DNA of 64,000 bases, taken from contig NGBS01000591.1 of the NCBI GenBank assembly GCA_002245135.1, positions 1 through 64,000 of the forward strand, in the 5' to 3' direction. The position numbers and the translations under genes are program-made. The notes beneath the pieces were generated by a model. It did not search any database, was not told where the DNA came from, and saw only the letters and a list, made by a program, of their open reading frames with translations. Of the stretch, positions 12,454 through 25,814 are shown piece after piece (position 1 is the first letter of the stretch; each line of letters opens with the position of its first letter). Origin of the DNA: Proteromonas lacertae (lineage: Eukaryota > Sar > Bigyra > Opalinata > Proteromonadidae).

Positions 12454-15400
12454 ATGTTTAATACCAGTAGAAGCGAAATCTCTTTATTATCGCCAAGGTA
12501 TAGTTATATGAAATGATTATAATTAAATAAAAATAGTTCTACAAGATCTTTTAAAAGTAGTAGAGGTAGATCATCTTCAAAAGGAAGAAGTCCTGTTAAA
12601 TCGTATTTATATTATTGTTTTATTATAATTAGAAGTACAAATAAAGTGGTTCAATACACAGAAAATGATATAGAACGGATTAAAGAGAAATTAGAAATAA
12701 ATGTTCAGTTATATCCTCATTATCCAGGTTGTAGAGTCATAAATATGTGTTTTGAAGAAATTTCTAAAGAATCAATAGGTAATGACAATATTGACAAAAT
12801 CTACTTGAAGTTACAGAGATTAGGACAAGATTTCGATAAATATATAGATGTATATAATAAACAAAGAAGTGAATGTATATCAGCGTTGGAAGATTTAGTG
12901 TATAGAAGAAGAAAACTATATTTTAATAGATTAACATATAAACAGAAGATAGAGAAATTTCCATACTTGGATACAAATCAAAACGATTTATTACTATCAC
13001 AAATACAAAGATTAGCAAAAGATCCAGTATCTCAAACACCAATAAGTGAATATAATACATCAATAAATAAATTATCAATTGCAATTGGAAAATTAAAGTA
13101 TGAATTCTATTTTTCTTTTATTTTTTTTGTTTATTAGACCATTACCTGAACCAAAAGCTCCAACCAATCCAATAACAAATGATCAAGCAATGAATTTACA
13201 ATACTTAGAAAATCAATTAATAGATTATATGTACCAATATCCTCATTATGAAGATATACCACGAATAGAGAGTTATATTGAAGAAGTAAAGAATTTGAAT
13301 ATTGGTACTGATTTATATGGTTCAATATATAATCAATTAAATCAATATTATCATCGATTTGAGAAATATGTTGAAAGATATTTACAAGATAGAAAACAGT
13401 TGATTATTCATTTACAATCTTTATTGTATATATATATATATATATATATTATTATTAAATTTATAGAAGGAAATATCATAGTAGATTTCATTATTATCAT
13501 TTAACTCCTAATAAATCATATACTGAGAAGATATTAAGAATAGAAAACCTAATACATGATACTTCAATCAATTCACCAATAACAGATTATCAAAGTGCAA
13601 TTCAGGAAATAACTGAAATGATTCATTCAATGTCACCATCTAAAGCAGATCCTGTTACTCCAAAAGATATATTTGAAAAGACTGGAGTAATGATGTCAAT
13701 GAATTCTTCATTTTCACCGTATTTAATTACTGTTTTTGTATTCATATATTGTATATAGAAGTTTGACTAAAGTGAAAGAAGATAAATTAATGGAATTAAA
13801 ATCAAAACTATCTGATTTTATGCTGAGATATCCTCATTATCCAAATGTTAATTCAATTATATCTTATATATCGTTATTATCATCAAATGTTATACCAAAT
13901 CAAGAATATGATTCTATATATAGAAATTTAGAAAGTCTAATTCAAGAATATAGAGTATAGATTGTATTTTTTTAAAACAATTAGATATATATTCACAATT
14001 ATATTGAAGTAAAAACAGCCAAAATTGCTGAATTAAAATCTCTTTTAAGTGATTATAATGATAAAATTAGAAAGACTCATACAAATCCTTCTGTTCATCA
14101 ATCTCTCATTGATGATGTATTGTTATTAATTCACAATGACACTATCAATTATTCTATTGAGAATTATAATCATGTTATATCTAAAATAATGACTGTTAAT
14201 AACACATTAGATTCAAATATACCTGAATCAGAGAGATTTATACATGAAAGACAAATATCATATGTATTTATGTTCATTTATATTTATTATTATGTTTAGA
14301 GTCGTTATAATGATTTTAGAAAACCATTAGAAATTGCAGATAATCCATTTGGTAAATTATCAACAAAGTTTTCTAATAGAATGGATCCTACTCATGTTGT
14401 GTATAATAATAATAATATAAATTATTGTTTTTATTAAAATCTAATTGAATAGTATCACTACAAATAATAATAAACCATTGCAGAGAAACCACAGTTTTTC
14501 AACATCAACATCAACATCAATATCATCAACAACAAAATCTCCAATCAAAGTACAAAGATCTGAGAATGGTAAACCAATAAAAATGGAAGAAGAAGAAGAG
14601 TATAAATCTGAATTAACTCCAAATACATCATTAAACTCAATACAAAAGAAGAAATATGAAAATCCAGTATTAAAAGATAAACTTGTAAATGAACTAAAAC
14701 AGAAATTATTCTTTATTCACGATATAACTGATACTAATAGGAAATTATACAATCGATTAAGAATACCAACATCAGTATTCAATCCACAAACACTCTATTT
14801 AATTCGTGGTACAAATCTATATGGCAAAACAATAAAAGAATTAAGAGAAAGAATAAGAGGAGCGGATGATATTATTGAACAAATAAAGAAAATAAAAGTC
14901 ACTCCACCTGAAGGAGATAGTAAAAAACAATCAAATATATTTTCACCAATTATGAATAACAGTAGAAAATCATTGAAAACTTCACCATCTAATAAAGACA
15001 GTAATAATAATATTAGTCTATTATCCAAAAGAAAAAATACATCACCCACTGTAACTCTTAAGACTGAAGATTTACTTCAAGAAAAACAAGATAATGAAAT
15101 AAATGAAAGTGAATTAAAACCATCCAATATGTTTGGTACTATTCCTGAACTTAGTGATAGAGATAAATTAATAAAACAATGCAGACAAAACTTAGCGTAT
15201 ATTCATTCAATGACAGATTCAGATTCACGATTATATAATAGATTGGCTATACCATATTTAATAATTAGTAAGATTACAGCCAAAGTAATAAGAGGAAGAA
15301 CTTTAGAGAATCAAACAAATATGAAATTGAATGATATATACTATGATACATTTGATGTTATTAAACAGATATTAGTATATATATATATATATATTGTTGA

Positions 15401-16538
15401 TATTATTATAATTAATTTATATAAATAGACAGTTGAATTGGATGTAAAAGTTCCAGCAACGCATACAAATGAACAAAGAGTGCATGAATATTTATTACAT
15501 ATAATATACACAAATCTGTATAATTTAAATCTTTATATATTTGATTAGACAATATGCTCACAAACATATAGATAATAATCCAGTTTTATTCCAGCAAATA
15601 ATCATACCTTATCACTTAGTAAACTTGTCAAATGGAACACTAAGACCAGCAAGTGGTTTAGAAAAAGAATCAAATGAGAAATTAAAAAGACTTTACAATT
15701 CCACAATTGATGTAATGAATCAAGTTATTACTCATATTATGATTCCGAGAATAAACAATCCATCAGTAAAATCAGATAATAATGATAATAATAACAATAA
15801 CAATACAAGAACTACATCAAAGAGAGATTCAATTGTAAATGTTACAACTCCAGTTCAATCATTAAGTCAGCAATTGTATATTATAATATTTATCATAATA
15901 ACTATATATATATAGAGTTGAATTAGGTCAAGTTAAATATAAAGATGATAAATTATATTATCAATTAGATATTCCACCAATATTAATACATCCAATATCA
16001 AAAGAGATTTGGTCATTTTTACCAGCACAATATAATACTCCTGAAAGAATAAATGAAATGCAAAGAGCTGTGAATTATGTAAATAGACAAATAAAAGTAT
16101 AAAGTATTTTGTTGTTATTATTTAATTAGAGATTAAAACCAACTATTGATCCAAGAATAATCAAAGATAATATTCAAAGACAACAAGATAATTCTGACAT
16201 TCATCAAATACAACCATTACCATATGCGTTTGATGATTATGCTTCTCATCCAGATGTATTTATTGTTTTATATATTATCCTATAAATAGTATAATCCTAA
16301 GGAAGTAGAAGAGTTAATGAAACAATTGAAAGAAAAATTATCATTCATTCATACTTTAAGAAAAGTAAATCCATCAATTTTCAATAATATCAAACTGCCT
16401 CAAACTATGGTTAAAAATGACTGTGATCTAATACAAGAAACAGATTTAGAGACATTCCCTGTGAGTTATTTGAGATTGTTAAAAGAGAATCTGGAAAGTA
16501 TTATCAAGCAACTATCAGATTTAAAAATTTCAAATTAA
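12454..16538 (+). CDS. Large multi-module helical protein related to the C-terminal part of the neighbouring Hsp110-like gene
   Basis: This is an unrecognised, heavily spliced gene. It starts MFNTSRSEISLLSP, then a Ser/Arg/Lys-rich stretch, then repeated helical modules. Type A modules carry YPHYPGCRVINM (12715), YPHYEDIPRI (13240) and YPHYPNVNSI (13834). Type B modules carry LYNRLRIPTSVF (14746), LYNRLAIPYLII (15232), FQQIIIPYHLV (15590) and FNNIKLPQTMV (16380). The divergently transcribed chaperone gene has the same two module types after its ATPase domain, but this gene has no ATPase domain. A Thr/Ser/Asn-rich linker lies at 14445-14640. Introns are GTATA...TAG and some contain (TA)n tracts (13428-13450). 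It is probably one gene, though two adjacent genes cannot be excluded. Confidence 0.6.
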
Positions 16539-16654
16539 TTATTCTTATTTTCATGTTAAATGTTGTGTTTCTTTCAAATAGCCCAATATAGAAATATGTA
16601 TTAACAGCATAATATATAATCAAAATATACACATACAAACATTCTAATTATATC

Positions 16655-17191
16655 TCAAGGTACTAAAGTCTGTATTCCTATTTCTGCTATTTTTGTTTCT
16701 AAACGAGGAAGAAGAGGGAATGCTGCTTGTAGATCTTGTACAATGTTATTCGTTTGACTTGCAAATTTCTGAAACAAGCTATAATTGTCGTTGAACCTTC
16801 CTGATAGTATCTATTTCATTATAAAGTGTTATTATAAATAGAATACATTTCCTCTTATCTCAGTAAGCAGTTTTGAATTATCTTGTATAGCAGTGTGATA
16901 ATGATTTAATGTTTCACTCTCTTCAATTGATATATTTGGTACTTGTGACTAACAACTAGATGTAGCGAATATACCTTTAATTCACATATCTTGATGACTA
17001 TTTCTCTGATCGATCTTCCTGGTAATTCTTTAGAAAGACTAACATATTTCATAGGATCTCCTAACATCTGAAAATGCTCACTACTACATAATGACAAAAT
17101 CATACGTTTTTAAAGCATTCAATAGAATATTTATTTCACTTTCATTCCAAGGTGCAGGAGTCTTCACATCTAATGCTATGTTAATACTCAT
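16655..17191 (-). CDS. SANT/Myb-like small protein
   Basis: Three or four exons give roughly 135 residues. The start MSINIALDVKTPAPWNESE leads into a Myb/SANT-like helical unit: W..SEINILLNALKT, then a 38-nt intron, then KYVSLSKELPGRSIREIV. The PGRS turn before the last helix is typical of SANT/Myb DNA-binding modules. The tail LFQKFASQTNNIVQDLQ is helical. It ends LVP followed by TGA, one of the few TGA stops among the host genes. The gene is divergent from the RINT1-like gene, with 63 bp between starts. The role, probably chromatin or transcription related, is inferred only from the fold. Confidence 0.55.
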
Positions 17192-17254
17192 ATCCTGTAA
17201 TTTTTTAATAAAATCAAAAACACCTCAAGCCAATAATCAAGCTTATAAGAAGAA

Positions 17255-20109
17255 ATGAGTAAATCTGAGTTTGACGTTGTTCTTTCAGCAATCGATAAGA
17301 ATTTTTGTGATACAACAGCAGAAAATTACAATAGTACCGAAGTTATTGAGTATATATATTTTTATCATGATTTAGATATTTCAACAAAACATTCGCAATT
17401 GATCCAGAAAAAGAAGAAAATTTGGATTTTTTAAGTAATGTTCACACTTTATGTAAAGAAAGTCAAAAAGAAATTGAAGATATTAAGGAAAGGATGAATA
17501 AATTGGTTGAAGAATCTCGTAATTCAATATCTGAATTTGTAAATAGTGATAATATGTCAAATTTACTCAAAGATTCATCGTTATTGAAATATCCTTTTAG
17601 ATTTACTTTATTTAGTTAATCTTAATTGCTATTCACTGAAACTATAAATCAGCTAGAAGATATTAATAAGGAATGCTCTCCGATTTTATCAATTTCTACA
17701 AATATATCAAAATTTAAGAAATTGTTTCTATGTAATGAGTATATGGAATCAACCATTCAGATTGATAAAAGAACAAATGAATTGAGAAATCTCTTATTAG
17801 ATCCGAAGCCTGATATTAATGCTATTACACATTTATATGAAGATATAATAGCATTCATAAACTCAACAAAATGTCAATCATTACAAAATACAACTGTTAT
17901 TGTATGATTTTATATATTATTCAAATAATTTATGTATAGGTTGAGATAAATAATAGAATAAAATTACTTACAAATGCAATCATTGAATTGTATTCAAATG
18001 CATTATCCGATTCATTAAAGAAATATCTTTTTTTTTTCTAAATTTTATTGTGATTTAGTCGCTTAATTCTATTTCACAATTGATTATCCAATGGTTATTT
18101 CATATAAATCAATCGATTTGAAATCTATACCAGATTTTGAAATGATATTCAAAGAAATGATAACAGTAGAAAATTCAAAGTATTATGAAATAGAATATGA
18201 TATTCCACCATCATTTAGAGTATATATTTTCATATATATATATAAACAATAGATTTTCACTAATCCAATAAAGATAAGATTCGAATATAACTTTAGAGGA
18301 AATAAAGAAAGTAACAATATAGCAAGACCAGAGTGGTTTTTAGAATATATAACAACAGTAATCAAAGATTCAGAAGATTTAATTGTATCACAAATTCAAC
18401 CATTTTATTCACATTTATCATTTGATTGCTTTGTATATTATTTTAACTAATTCATTATTATTATTATTATTTTGTAATAGAAATCATTTATTGACATATT
18501 GTATGTATTATATGAGAATAAAATAAACTCAATTTATGATGATGATAATGCATCTTCAGCTATAATATGTCACTTAGTTGAAGAGATAATAGACCATGAT
18601 AAGTATATTAAACAAACATTTAATTATTATAATAAAGAATTGATTGATGTAGCTTTGAATGATAAAGTATATATTATTTTATATATAATATACTCAATTA
18701 GAACAAGAGTATAAGTTTTAAATCAATTAAAGAGGTTGTTATTGATTTATTACAGAAGAAATTTGATGATCCAACCATATATAGTATGGATAAAAATACA
18801 AAAACAAATAAAAACAGTAAAAAAGAAGTGGTGAATATATCTCCAAATCCAGTTCCAGCTAATTCTTCGCTTGTTTATTTATCATTGTTAAATACACTTT
18901 CATTAATATTATCAAATTGTAAGAATAATAAAATAGAGTTTTATAAAACTGTTATATATGCATATTTTCAAGAGTTTATAAATATAATACAGAAATATAC
19001 TCTCAAACAATTACATTTTTACAGACATTCTGAAGATAGTTCAAGCTTTTTACCACATGTGTTAAACGTAATTAGTGGCTTATCATATATTCAATATAAA
19101 CTTGTGTTATTATCTGATAATCCTATTTATTTAGAACTATCAACGGAAATGGATGAAAATGTATATTTTTATTATTATAATAATTGTATAGCATATACCA
19201 GTAACAGATGAATTTGATGATATTGATAAATCATCTAGAAATGAGAATGAACAAAAATCTTCATACTTCAATTCACTCTACTCAATATTACATAAAAACT
19301 CAAGTAAAGAAATAATGAAAAGAAAATTGCCTGTATTTATAATAATAATAATATTGATTTAAATTTATGATTATTATATAGACAAGTTATATAGAAAGTG
19401 AGTATGGTTTTTTTTACAGAGAATACTCAATAATAGAAAGAATGAAATCTAATATTATTGAAGATATAATGAAACAAATTGAAAGAAATATCTCAAATTC
19501 GTTTTACAGTTATAAGAATAGATCAAGACAGTTTAATTCATTAAGAAGTATTGATATACTTCCAGTAAGTGTTGAGTTTGTAGAAGGGTTATTATATATT
19601 AAGAATGTTATTAAGAAACTACAAGAATATAGCTATAAAATGTTATATGAAAAACTATTAAAAATGATTGGTAATATTTTAGAAATAATAATATATAACA
19701 TTGCTGTAGAATATAATTCTTTCAATATTGTATATGTTAATGCATATTTATTGATATAGAATGGAGGAAATCAATTTTCTAATGATGTTTCCAGTCTTAT
19801 TGGGTTATTTCCAGATAATATTTACAAATTTGAAGTATAGAATTTATTTATTTATTATCCATATTATTAGAAATTGATAGAAATTTGTATTATACTCAAA
19901 CTTAAACCAAATAAGTTAAAACAATTATTGAAGACATTTGAAGATTTAGATCTGAAAGAAACAACCAAAGAGAATGATCCAATTTTCATTCAATTGAAAG
20001 ATATTTTAGTATATATTAGATTAATACTCATTTTATATAGTCTACATTTAATATAAATTATACCACACCAATAGAAGTATATCATTTAATTAATAAGAGA
20101 GAAGATTAA
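17255..20109 (+). CDS. RINT1/Tip20-like Dsl1-complex tether
   Basis: RINT1/Tip20 proteins form the ER tethering complex for retrograde Golgi vesicles. About ten exons begin MSKSEFDVVLSAIDKNF, followed by a coiled-coil region (17430-17900). The family's diagnostic block follows: FTNPIKIRFEYNFRGN, then RPEWFLEYITTVIKD and FIDILYVLYENKI. The late helical part ends TPIEVYHLINKRED and TAA at 20109, in the position of the family's terminal helix. Introns are 25-45 nt. The stretch around 17600-17640 contains in-frame TAA codons without a GTAT intron, so that junction is unresolved. Family similarity was judged by eye from the R.NY.F.G and PEW motifs. Confidence 0.7.
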
Positions 20110-20403
20110 TATAGTTATTTATTTTGTTTGTATTACTATTCAAATCAAGTCGCTAATTAGACTTTTAAATATATAAATATATTTCAAACAGCTTTATTAT
20201 GATTATAATGATTAGTTCAAAGTAGAATTATAATTTATATAAGAATTCTATACTATTCATTAAAATCTATTTTGAAATATACAGAAAATCTTTAAGTATA
20301 TAAAAAATGTCATCCCCTGTTAATCCGCAAGAAATCATTGATTTAACAAATATATTTTTTAATAGCACATTTCATCATCGTTTTAACCAATTACGATGAT
20401 GAA

Positions 20404-20646
20404 ATGCCGAAAAAGCGTAGTTATCCAAAATGTCTACTAACTGATGTGTCAACATATCACCACATACCAGAAGATGCTGATAATATACACTGGTTATTAG
20501 GAGAAATTGGTAAACCTGGTATGGATCTAGAAACAGATTCTTGTATATACTATACTGTACAGAGAATAGTAAAAAATATACAAGAATTACATAATAAGAT
20601 GAAAATGTACTTAATTGATACAGGAGATTTAGATGAATGGAAGTAA
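20404..20646 (+). CDS. Small hypothetical protein
   Basis: This open frame of 80 codons begins MPKKRSYPKCLLTD and ends LIDTGDLDEWK followed by TAA. An earlier ATG at 20308 (MSSPVNPQEIIDLTN) is in another frame and could be joined by an intron I cannot place. The base composition, charged helical C-terminus and compact spacing fit a host gene. I recognise no family. Confidence 0.4.
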   Translation: MPKKRSYPKCLLTDVSTYHHIPEDADNIHWLLGEIGKPGMDLETDSCIYYTVQRIVKNIQELHNKMKMYLIDTGDLDEWK

Positions 20647-20655
20647 TTGCTTATA

Positions 20656-21025
20656 ATTAGATCTAATATAATATTATTGTTAATGTCATCATGTTATGTA
20701 TGAATATATAAACATTTTGTCTTAAAACATTCATGAACAATAGTTATCTTTAATTATTAACAAATATTCACTTCATATTCATCTTCCTTATTTCTATCAT
20801 ATAATAATAATGAAAGAAAGGTGGTTATGTATACCTATACATAACCCCCTATTGTTTTTCCGTTTCAAAAAATATCCGTTTTATAGAATACATAACCCCC
20901 TATGTGTTTTTTGTCCGTTTCATAATCAAACCATAATTCAAGCTTACATTATTTTTTCGCTTTTCTGTTTGAATTTATACAAAAATAATTATTCCATTTG
21001 AATCCTCATCTTATGATTAATCTAT
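20656..21025. other. Intergenic stretch with a diverged direct repeat
   Basis: No gene is visible. Two imperfect copies of a motif containing ATACATAACCCCCTAT followed by a CCGTTT box lie at about 20840-20930. The rest is simple AT-rich sequence. Confidence 0.6.
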
Positions 21026-21484
21026 TTATGTACTATCTTCTTGTTTTTGGTTTTCGGTTGAAATGTTTTTTTGATTTATTTTCTTTCTTTTGAATCTTGG
21101 AATTTTAGATGTACTGCACTTTCTTTTTGTGGATATCACCTTTAACAACTTGTTGTTGTTGTCATCATCATCATTATAATCATCATTATCCAGATTATCA
21201 AACAACGATGCTATAAAGACTTTACTACTTACTATACTTTCAGCAGTACTTCTGTAAACTATATCTGCTTTCGAATTCTTGTTTTCTTCTTTTTCACATT
21301 TTGCTAATTCTGTTTCAGATTCAGATATTTCTTCTAGATCATCACTATCATTACTATAAATAATTTCAATAACATTGTTGTTGTTATCATCCATCTTGTA
21401 TGGGTAATCTTGACATTTGTCTCCATCTCCCCACTCAGTTATGTTTTCTTCAGTTAGTGACTTTTGTTGTGCGCCGTTTGTCAT
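21026..21484 (-). CDS. Hypothetical acidic/Asn-rich protein at the edge of the fold-back repeat
   Basis: This 152-codon frame begins MTNGAQQKSLTEEN and has low-complexity acidic tracts (NDDYNDDDDNNN) and a basic patch KIPRFKRKKINQK near the end. Its first seven codons and upstream 220 bp are repeated in inverted orientation at 25530-25753, where the copy breaks off after GCGCACAACAA. It is therefore either part of the mobile fold-back unit or a gene captured at its border. No family is recognised. Confidence 0.4.
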   Translation of the reverse strand: MTNGAQQKSLTEENITEWGDGDKCQDYPYKMDDNNNNVIEIIYSNDSDDLEEISESETELAKCEKEENKNSKADIVYRSTAESIVSSKVFIASLFDNLDNDDYNDDDDNNNKLLKVISTKRKCSTSKIPRFKRKKINQKNISTENQKQEDST

Positions 21485-22900
21485 AGTTGGCCGTTTGTCT
21501 ACCAGACACTTTTAAAACAAACTAAATGTATATTCTTACTTGTCTTGATGAAAAATTGTTACTTTTATACTTACTTTGTTATATGACCTACCTCTGCAGT
21601 ATACTTTTCTGTTATTATAAATAGTTAGAATATATGCGCCGTTTGTTTTTTAGAATTTTTTGAAACAAACTAAATGCATATTTAGCTAATATAGGGATCT
21701 TTTGTTTTGGGTGGCCACTCAAAATTTGGACACCCTATTTCTAGAGGTGTTTCAACCTCAATACTCATATTTATCTTACTATTATCATAAAACTAAGCGT
21801 TTCTGAACTTATCTTTGTATTTCGTTAACTTTCAATTCACACATTATGACATTATTTTTAAAATTTGAGCACCTCATGGTCCAGACTATAGAGCATAATA
21901 ACTGCATCTTGGATCTCCAATTTTTATTTATATATTATGCTTATTGAATGAGAGTGCTCAAAAAATAACAAGAATCGACACAAACATAAGTTTGATCATT
22001 TTTTCAATTTTTATTTTTTGAGCACCTGCCTCCTATAGGAAGTAAGGGCTCAATATAATAATATATTATGTGTATATGATGATTATTAAACTTATTTATT
22101 TAATAATATTAATCAAATTTTCGTAATCTAGCTATTTCCTTAATTATTTATAATTGATTTATATGCATAATAAAATAATACACATATGTAACACATAATA
22201 TTTATATATACCTATTTATACTTTTATCAAACATATTTGTAAATATTTCTAATTATAAACATACAAAACACTAACAGATGCATATTTATTTGTTACTCAA
22301 TGATAATTTAACCTTTGTCTTAAAAATCAAATCAAAAATCCATAATAACATCAATGTGTCTTTTTTCTCAGTTTGCATAGCTTCTACTATAGCTAAATTT
22401 GCACCTTCTTCTACTACTTTACCTTCTTTATTAATACATCTATAAAACTGCCAGTCATTGAGACAAGCTAAAAATTTGGAATGATTTGCTTCAGGTTTTG
22501 GAATCATGCTTTGATAATTTGCTTTCTAAAGCATTTCTTACATCTATAGTGAAGTTACCTCCATAACCTTCTACTAATCTTTTCATATATTGTACAGCTA
22601 CTTCTTTAACTTTGTATAACTTTTACTTTATTAAATCACCTATTTTAGAAACCTTTGTATGTTTAAAACAGAGTTAACTTCTACATCACCACATAATCTC
22701 AATACTATTTTTATTTCTTTTCCATTCAATAAACAAGTCTCAATTATCACTTTAACAAGTACATTGGTCTTATGACGTTCCACTACAATAGGAATAATTT
22801 CTTTATTTTAATATTTTTAGTCATTTTCTTTTAATTCTACAACAATAGCCTTATCTGAGCTATCCAGCGTTATCTTTTATAAATATTTTGGCTTCCTGCA
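21464..22900. repeat. Left arm of a large fold-back repeat
   Basis: This arm is the reverse complement of 24135-25753, with small indels and one large one (a MITE in the right arm). Shared landmarks include CACCCTATTTCTAGAGGTG at 21731 with its complement ending at 25300, and GAGCCCTTACTTCCTATAGG on the right at about 24980 with its complement in the left arm near 22040. Homology fades at the inner edge, near ATAACGCTGG. Confidence 0.9.
22286..22507 (-). pseudogene. Gene fragment carried on the left fold-back arm
   Basis: This is a 73-codon frame (MIPKPEANHSKFLACLNDWQ and onward). Upstream, the same strand continues coding-like but broken sequence (VAVQYMKRLVEGYGG, EIIPIVVERHKTNVLVKV) across 22510-22860. 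It looks like the end of a longer gene now full of stops. I recognise no family. Confidence 0.4.
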
Positions 22901-24135
22901 ATTTTATCTCTGGAGTTGTTACATCTAGTTGTTACTCTCCTCATTTTTACTTTCTTTCATTATTTTACCATTTCTACTGTCTGATTTATCTTCAAGAAGA
23001 TGGAGCTAAAGGTAAACAACTTTTATTATATCTATTGTACCCTATATTATGTAGAAAATAAAGAATTACGTCGTTGTTTCAGTTCTTATCACCGAATATG
23101 GTTAATATGTGTATTATGTGTACATTCATAATCATCTCCATTTCTTTTACACAATTCGTTATAAAATACATCTATTTCTTTAAATAATTGAAAATCTTAT
23201 TCAAGCTTTAGTTTGAAAATTCCATTTATTTTCTAGTTTATTAGGTTATATCGTATGGATATCAATATTATTTTGTATATAAAAAATGTATTTTTACAGT
23301 AGGAATAGAATGGGCTCCAATTAATACTACTTTAAGGTGGATTTTAAGAATAATGGTTGTGGAATAGCTATCAATGATAATTCTGCTAATTTATATTTTA
23401 GTACACTTAAGTAGTTTAATAGTATGTTTTATTTATATATAAATAGCGTTTGCAATAAATAAAGAGAAATTAGTGGAAGCAAAGAATAAATACCTATGAA
23501 AGCAATATGAATGAATGAATGACGAATCAGATAATGATAATTATAGCGTAAAAGGAAGAAATCCATATTTGTGACACTCTTTATAATCCTCTGAATTATG
23601 TTGGTTAGTTGAAACATACCCAACAAAACATTCATCAAAAGAAGAATATTTGTGAATATTTAAAATCGCTTATTCATTTGCTTGAAACTAATCGAGTGAG
23701 AAGAATTGGATATAGTGTAAGTAGAATAGTTAAAGTTGATCAAAAATGTGAATGAAGTCAAATACAACATGATTTTGATTATTATTAACTGCATCTAAAT
23801 AATTTAAAATTATATCAAACAAAATTTAGCATAATCCATCAAAAGTATGAAGGAAGTAAATATACTATTCGTAAAATGTATTATATAGTAACATCAACAC
23901 AATATTACTATGTTGCAGTAATGAAGACACTAGAACCAAAAAATTAAGTGGAACTATAGATTATATTGTTTTAATCATCCATTTTCAAGATATTACTAAA
24001 GGTGAAACAATAGGAACGATTCTATTCAAATATCAAGTAATAACCATTGAATTACCATTTGATAGAGAGATAATATTTAGTGTAGCAAATCAAGATTAAC
24101 AGATGGTGGTTTAGATAAAAGTGAAATAAAATTGT
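22900..24135. other. Spacer of the fold-back repeat with decayed coding sequence
   Basis: No intact gene is visible. On the plus strand near 23930-24090 a coding-like run (KTLEPKN, DYIVLIIHFQDITKGET, TIELPFDREIIFSVANQD) leads into the broken frame of the right arm. This suggests the spacer preserves the front of the same pseudogene, while the left arm carries only its back half. The remainder has many stops in all frames. Confidence 0.45.
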
Positions 24136-25753
24136 AAGAAGCCAAAATATTTATAAAAGATAACGCTGGATAGCTCAGATAAGGCTATTGTTGTAGAATT
24201 AAAAGAAAATGACTAAAAATATTAAAATAAAGAAATTATTCCTATTGTAGTGGAACGTCATAAGACCAATGTACTTGTTAAAGTGATAATTGAGACTTGT
24301 TTATTGAATGGAAAAGAAATAAAAATAGTATTGAGATTATGTGGTGATGTAGAAGTTAACTCTGTTTTAAACATACAAAGGTTTCTAAAATAGGTGATTT
24401 AATAAAGTAAAAGTTATACAAAGTTAAAGAAGTAGCTGTACAATATATGAAAAGATTAGTAGAAGGTTATGGAGGTAACTTCACTATAGATGTAAGAAAT
24501 GCTTTAGAAAGCAAATTATCAAAGCATGATTCCAAAACCTGAAGCAAATCATTCCAAATTTTAGCTTGTCTCAATGACTGGCAGTTTTATAGATGTATTA
24601 ATAAAGAAGGTAAAGTAGTAGAAGAAGGTGCAAATTTAGCTATAGTAGAAGCTATGCAAACTGAGAAAAAAGACACATTGATGTTATTATGGATTTTTGA
24701 TTTGATTTTTAAGACAAAGGTTAAATTATCATTGAGTAACAAATAAATATGCATCTGTTAGTGTTTTGTATGTTTATAATTAGAAATATTTACAAATATG
24801 TTTGATAAAAGTATAAATAGGTATATATAAATATTATGTGTTACATATGTGTATTATTTTATTATGCATATAAATCAATTATAAATAATTAAGGAAATAG
24901 CTAGATTACGAAAATTTGATTAATATTATTAAATAAATAAGTTTAATAATCATCATATACACATAATATATTATTATATTGAGCCCTTACTTCCTATAGG
25001 AGGCAGGTGCTCAAAAATAAAAATTGAAAAAATGATCAAACTTATGTTTGTGTCGATTCTTGTTATTTTTTGAGCACTCTCATTCAATAAGCATAATATA
25101 TAAATAAAAATTGGAGATCCAAGATGCAGTTATTATGCTCTATAGTCTGGACCATGAGGTGCTCAAATTTTAAAAATAATGTCATAATGTGTGAATTGAA
25201 AGTTAACGAAATACAAAGATAAGTTCAGAAACGCTTAGTTTTATGATAATAGTAAGATAAATATGAGTATTGAGGTTGAAACACCTCTAGAAATAGGGTG
25301 TCCAAATTTTGAGTGGCCACCCAAAACAAAAGATCCCGCTAATATAGACTAAAATACATAAGCTAAAATAATTAGAATATAATAATTATTAAATCTTTCT
25401 ATATAAAAAAAAATGTAAAAATAGGCTTGAGTGAGGCTTGATTCAATATTTTCTTTTTTCATTTTAAATGTCACATGATCAACATTAAGTTGTTCTAATC
25501 ATTTCAGATAATGTATTTTAGTCTATATTAGCTAAATATGCATTTAGTTTGCTTCAAAAATTTCTAGAATACAAACGGCGCAAATATTCAAACTATTTAT
25601 ATTAACAAAAAAGTATACTGCAGTGGTAGGTCATATAACAAAGTAAGTATAAAAGTAAGGCTTTTTCATCAGGACAAGTAGGAATATACATTTAGTTTGT
25701 TTTCAAAGTGTCTGGTAGACAAACGGCCACCTATGACAAACGGCGCACAACAA
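24135..25753. repeat. Right arm of the fold-back repeat
   Basis: This arm mirrors 21464-22900. The copy of the 22286-22507 frame starts at 24526 but loses a T in the run after TCCAAATTT, which introduces a TAG, so the two arms have begun to diverge. The arm also contains the 195-bp MITE at 25338-25532. The outer edge coincides with the ATG of the hypothetical gene at 21484. Confidence 0.9.
25338..25532. mobile_element. 195-bp MITE with 22-bp perfect terminal inverted repeats
   Basis: Both ends carry GCTAATATAGACTAAAATAC plus AT (25338-25359 and its complement at 25511-25532). The matching position of the left fold-back arm (about 21690) lacks the element, which gives a near-empty site for comparison. 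It has no coding capacity. Confidence 0.8.
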
Positions 25754-25814
25754 CTTTAATGAGCAGTATATATAATCCAATTTTCTGTCTATCTATAAAA
25801 AATAATATAATATA

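Noticed and set aside
1-20109. Ciliate origin of the host, suggested by the tiny introns
   Set aside because: Several conserved proteins (Rab ending KKCC, PI31, Ctf4) end at TAA exactly where the family ends, so TAA is a stop here.
20820-20930. Possible CRISPR-like or telomere-like repeats
   Set aside because: There are only two imperfect copies of the CATAACCCCCTAT motif, with no regular spacing.
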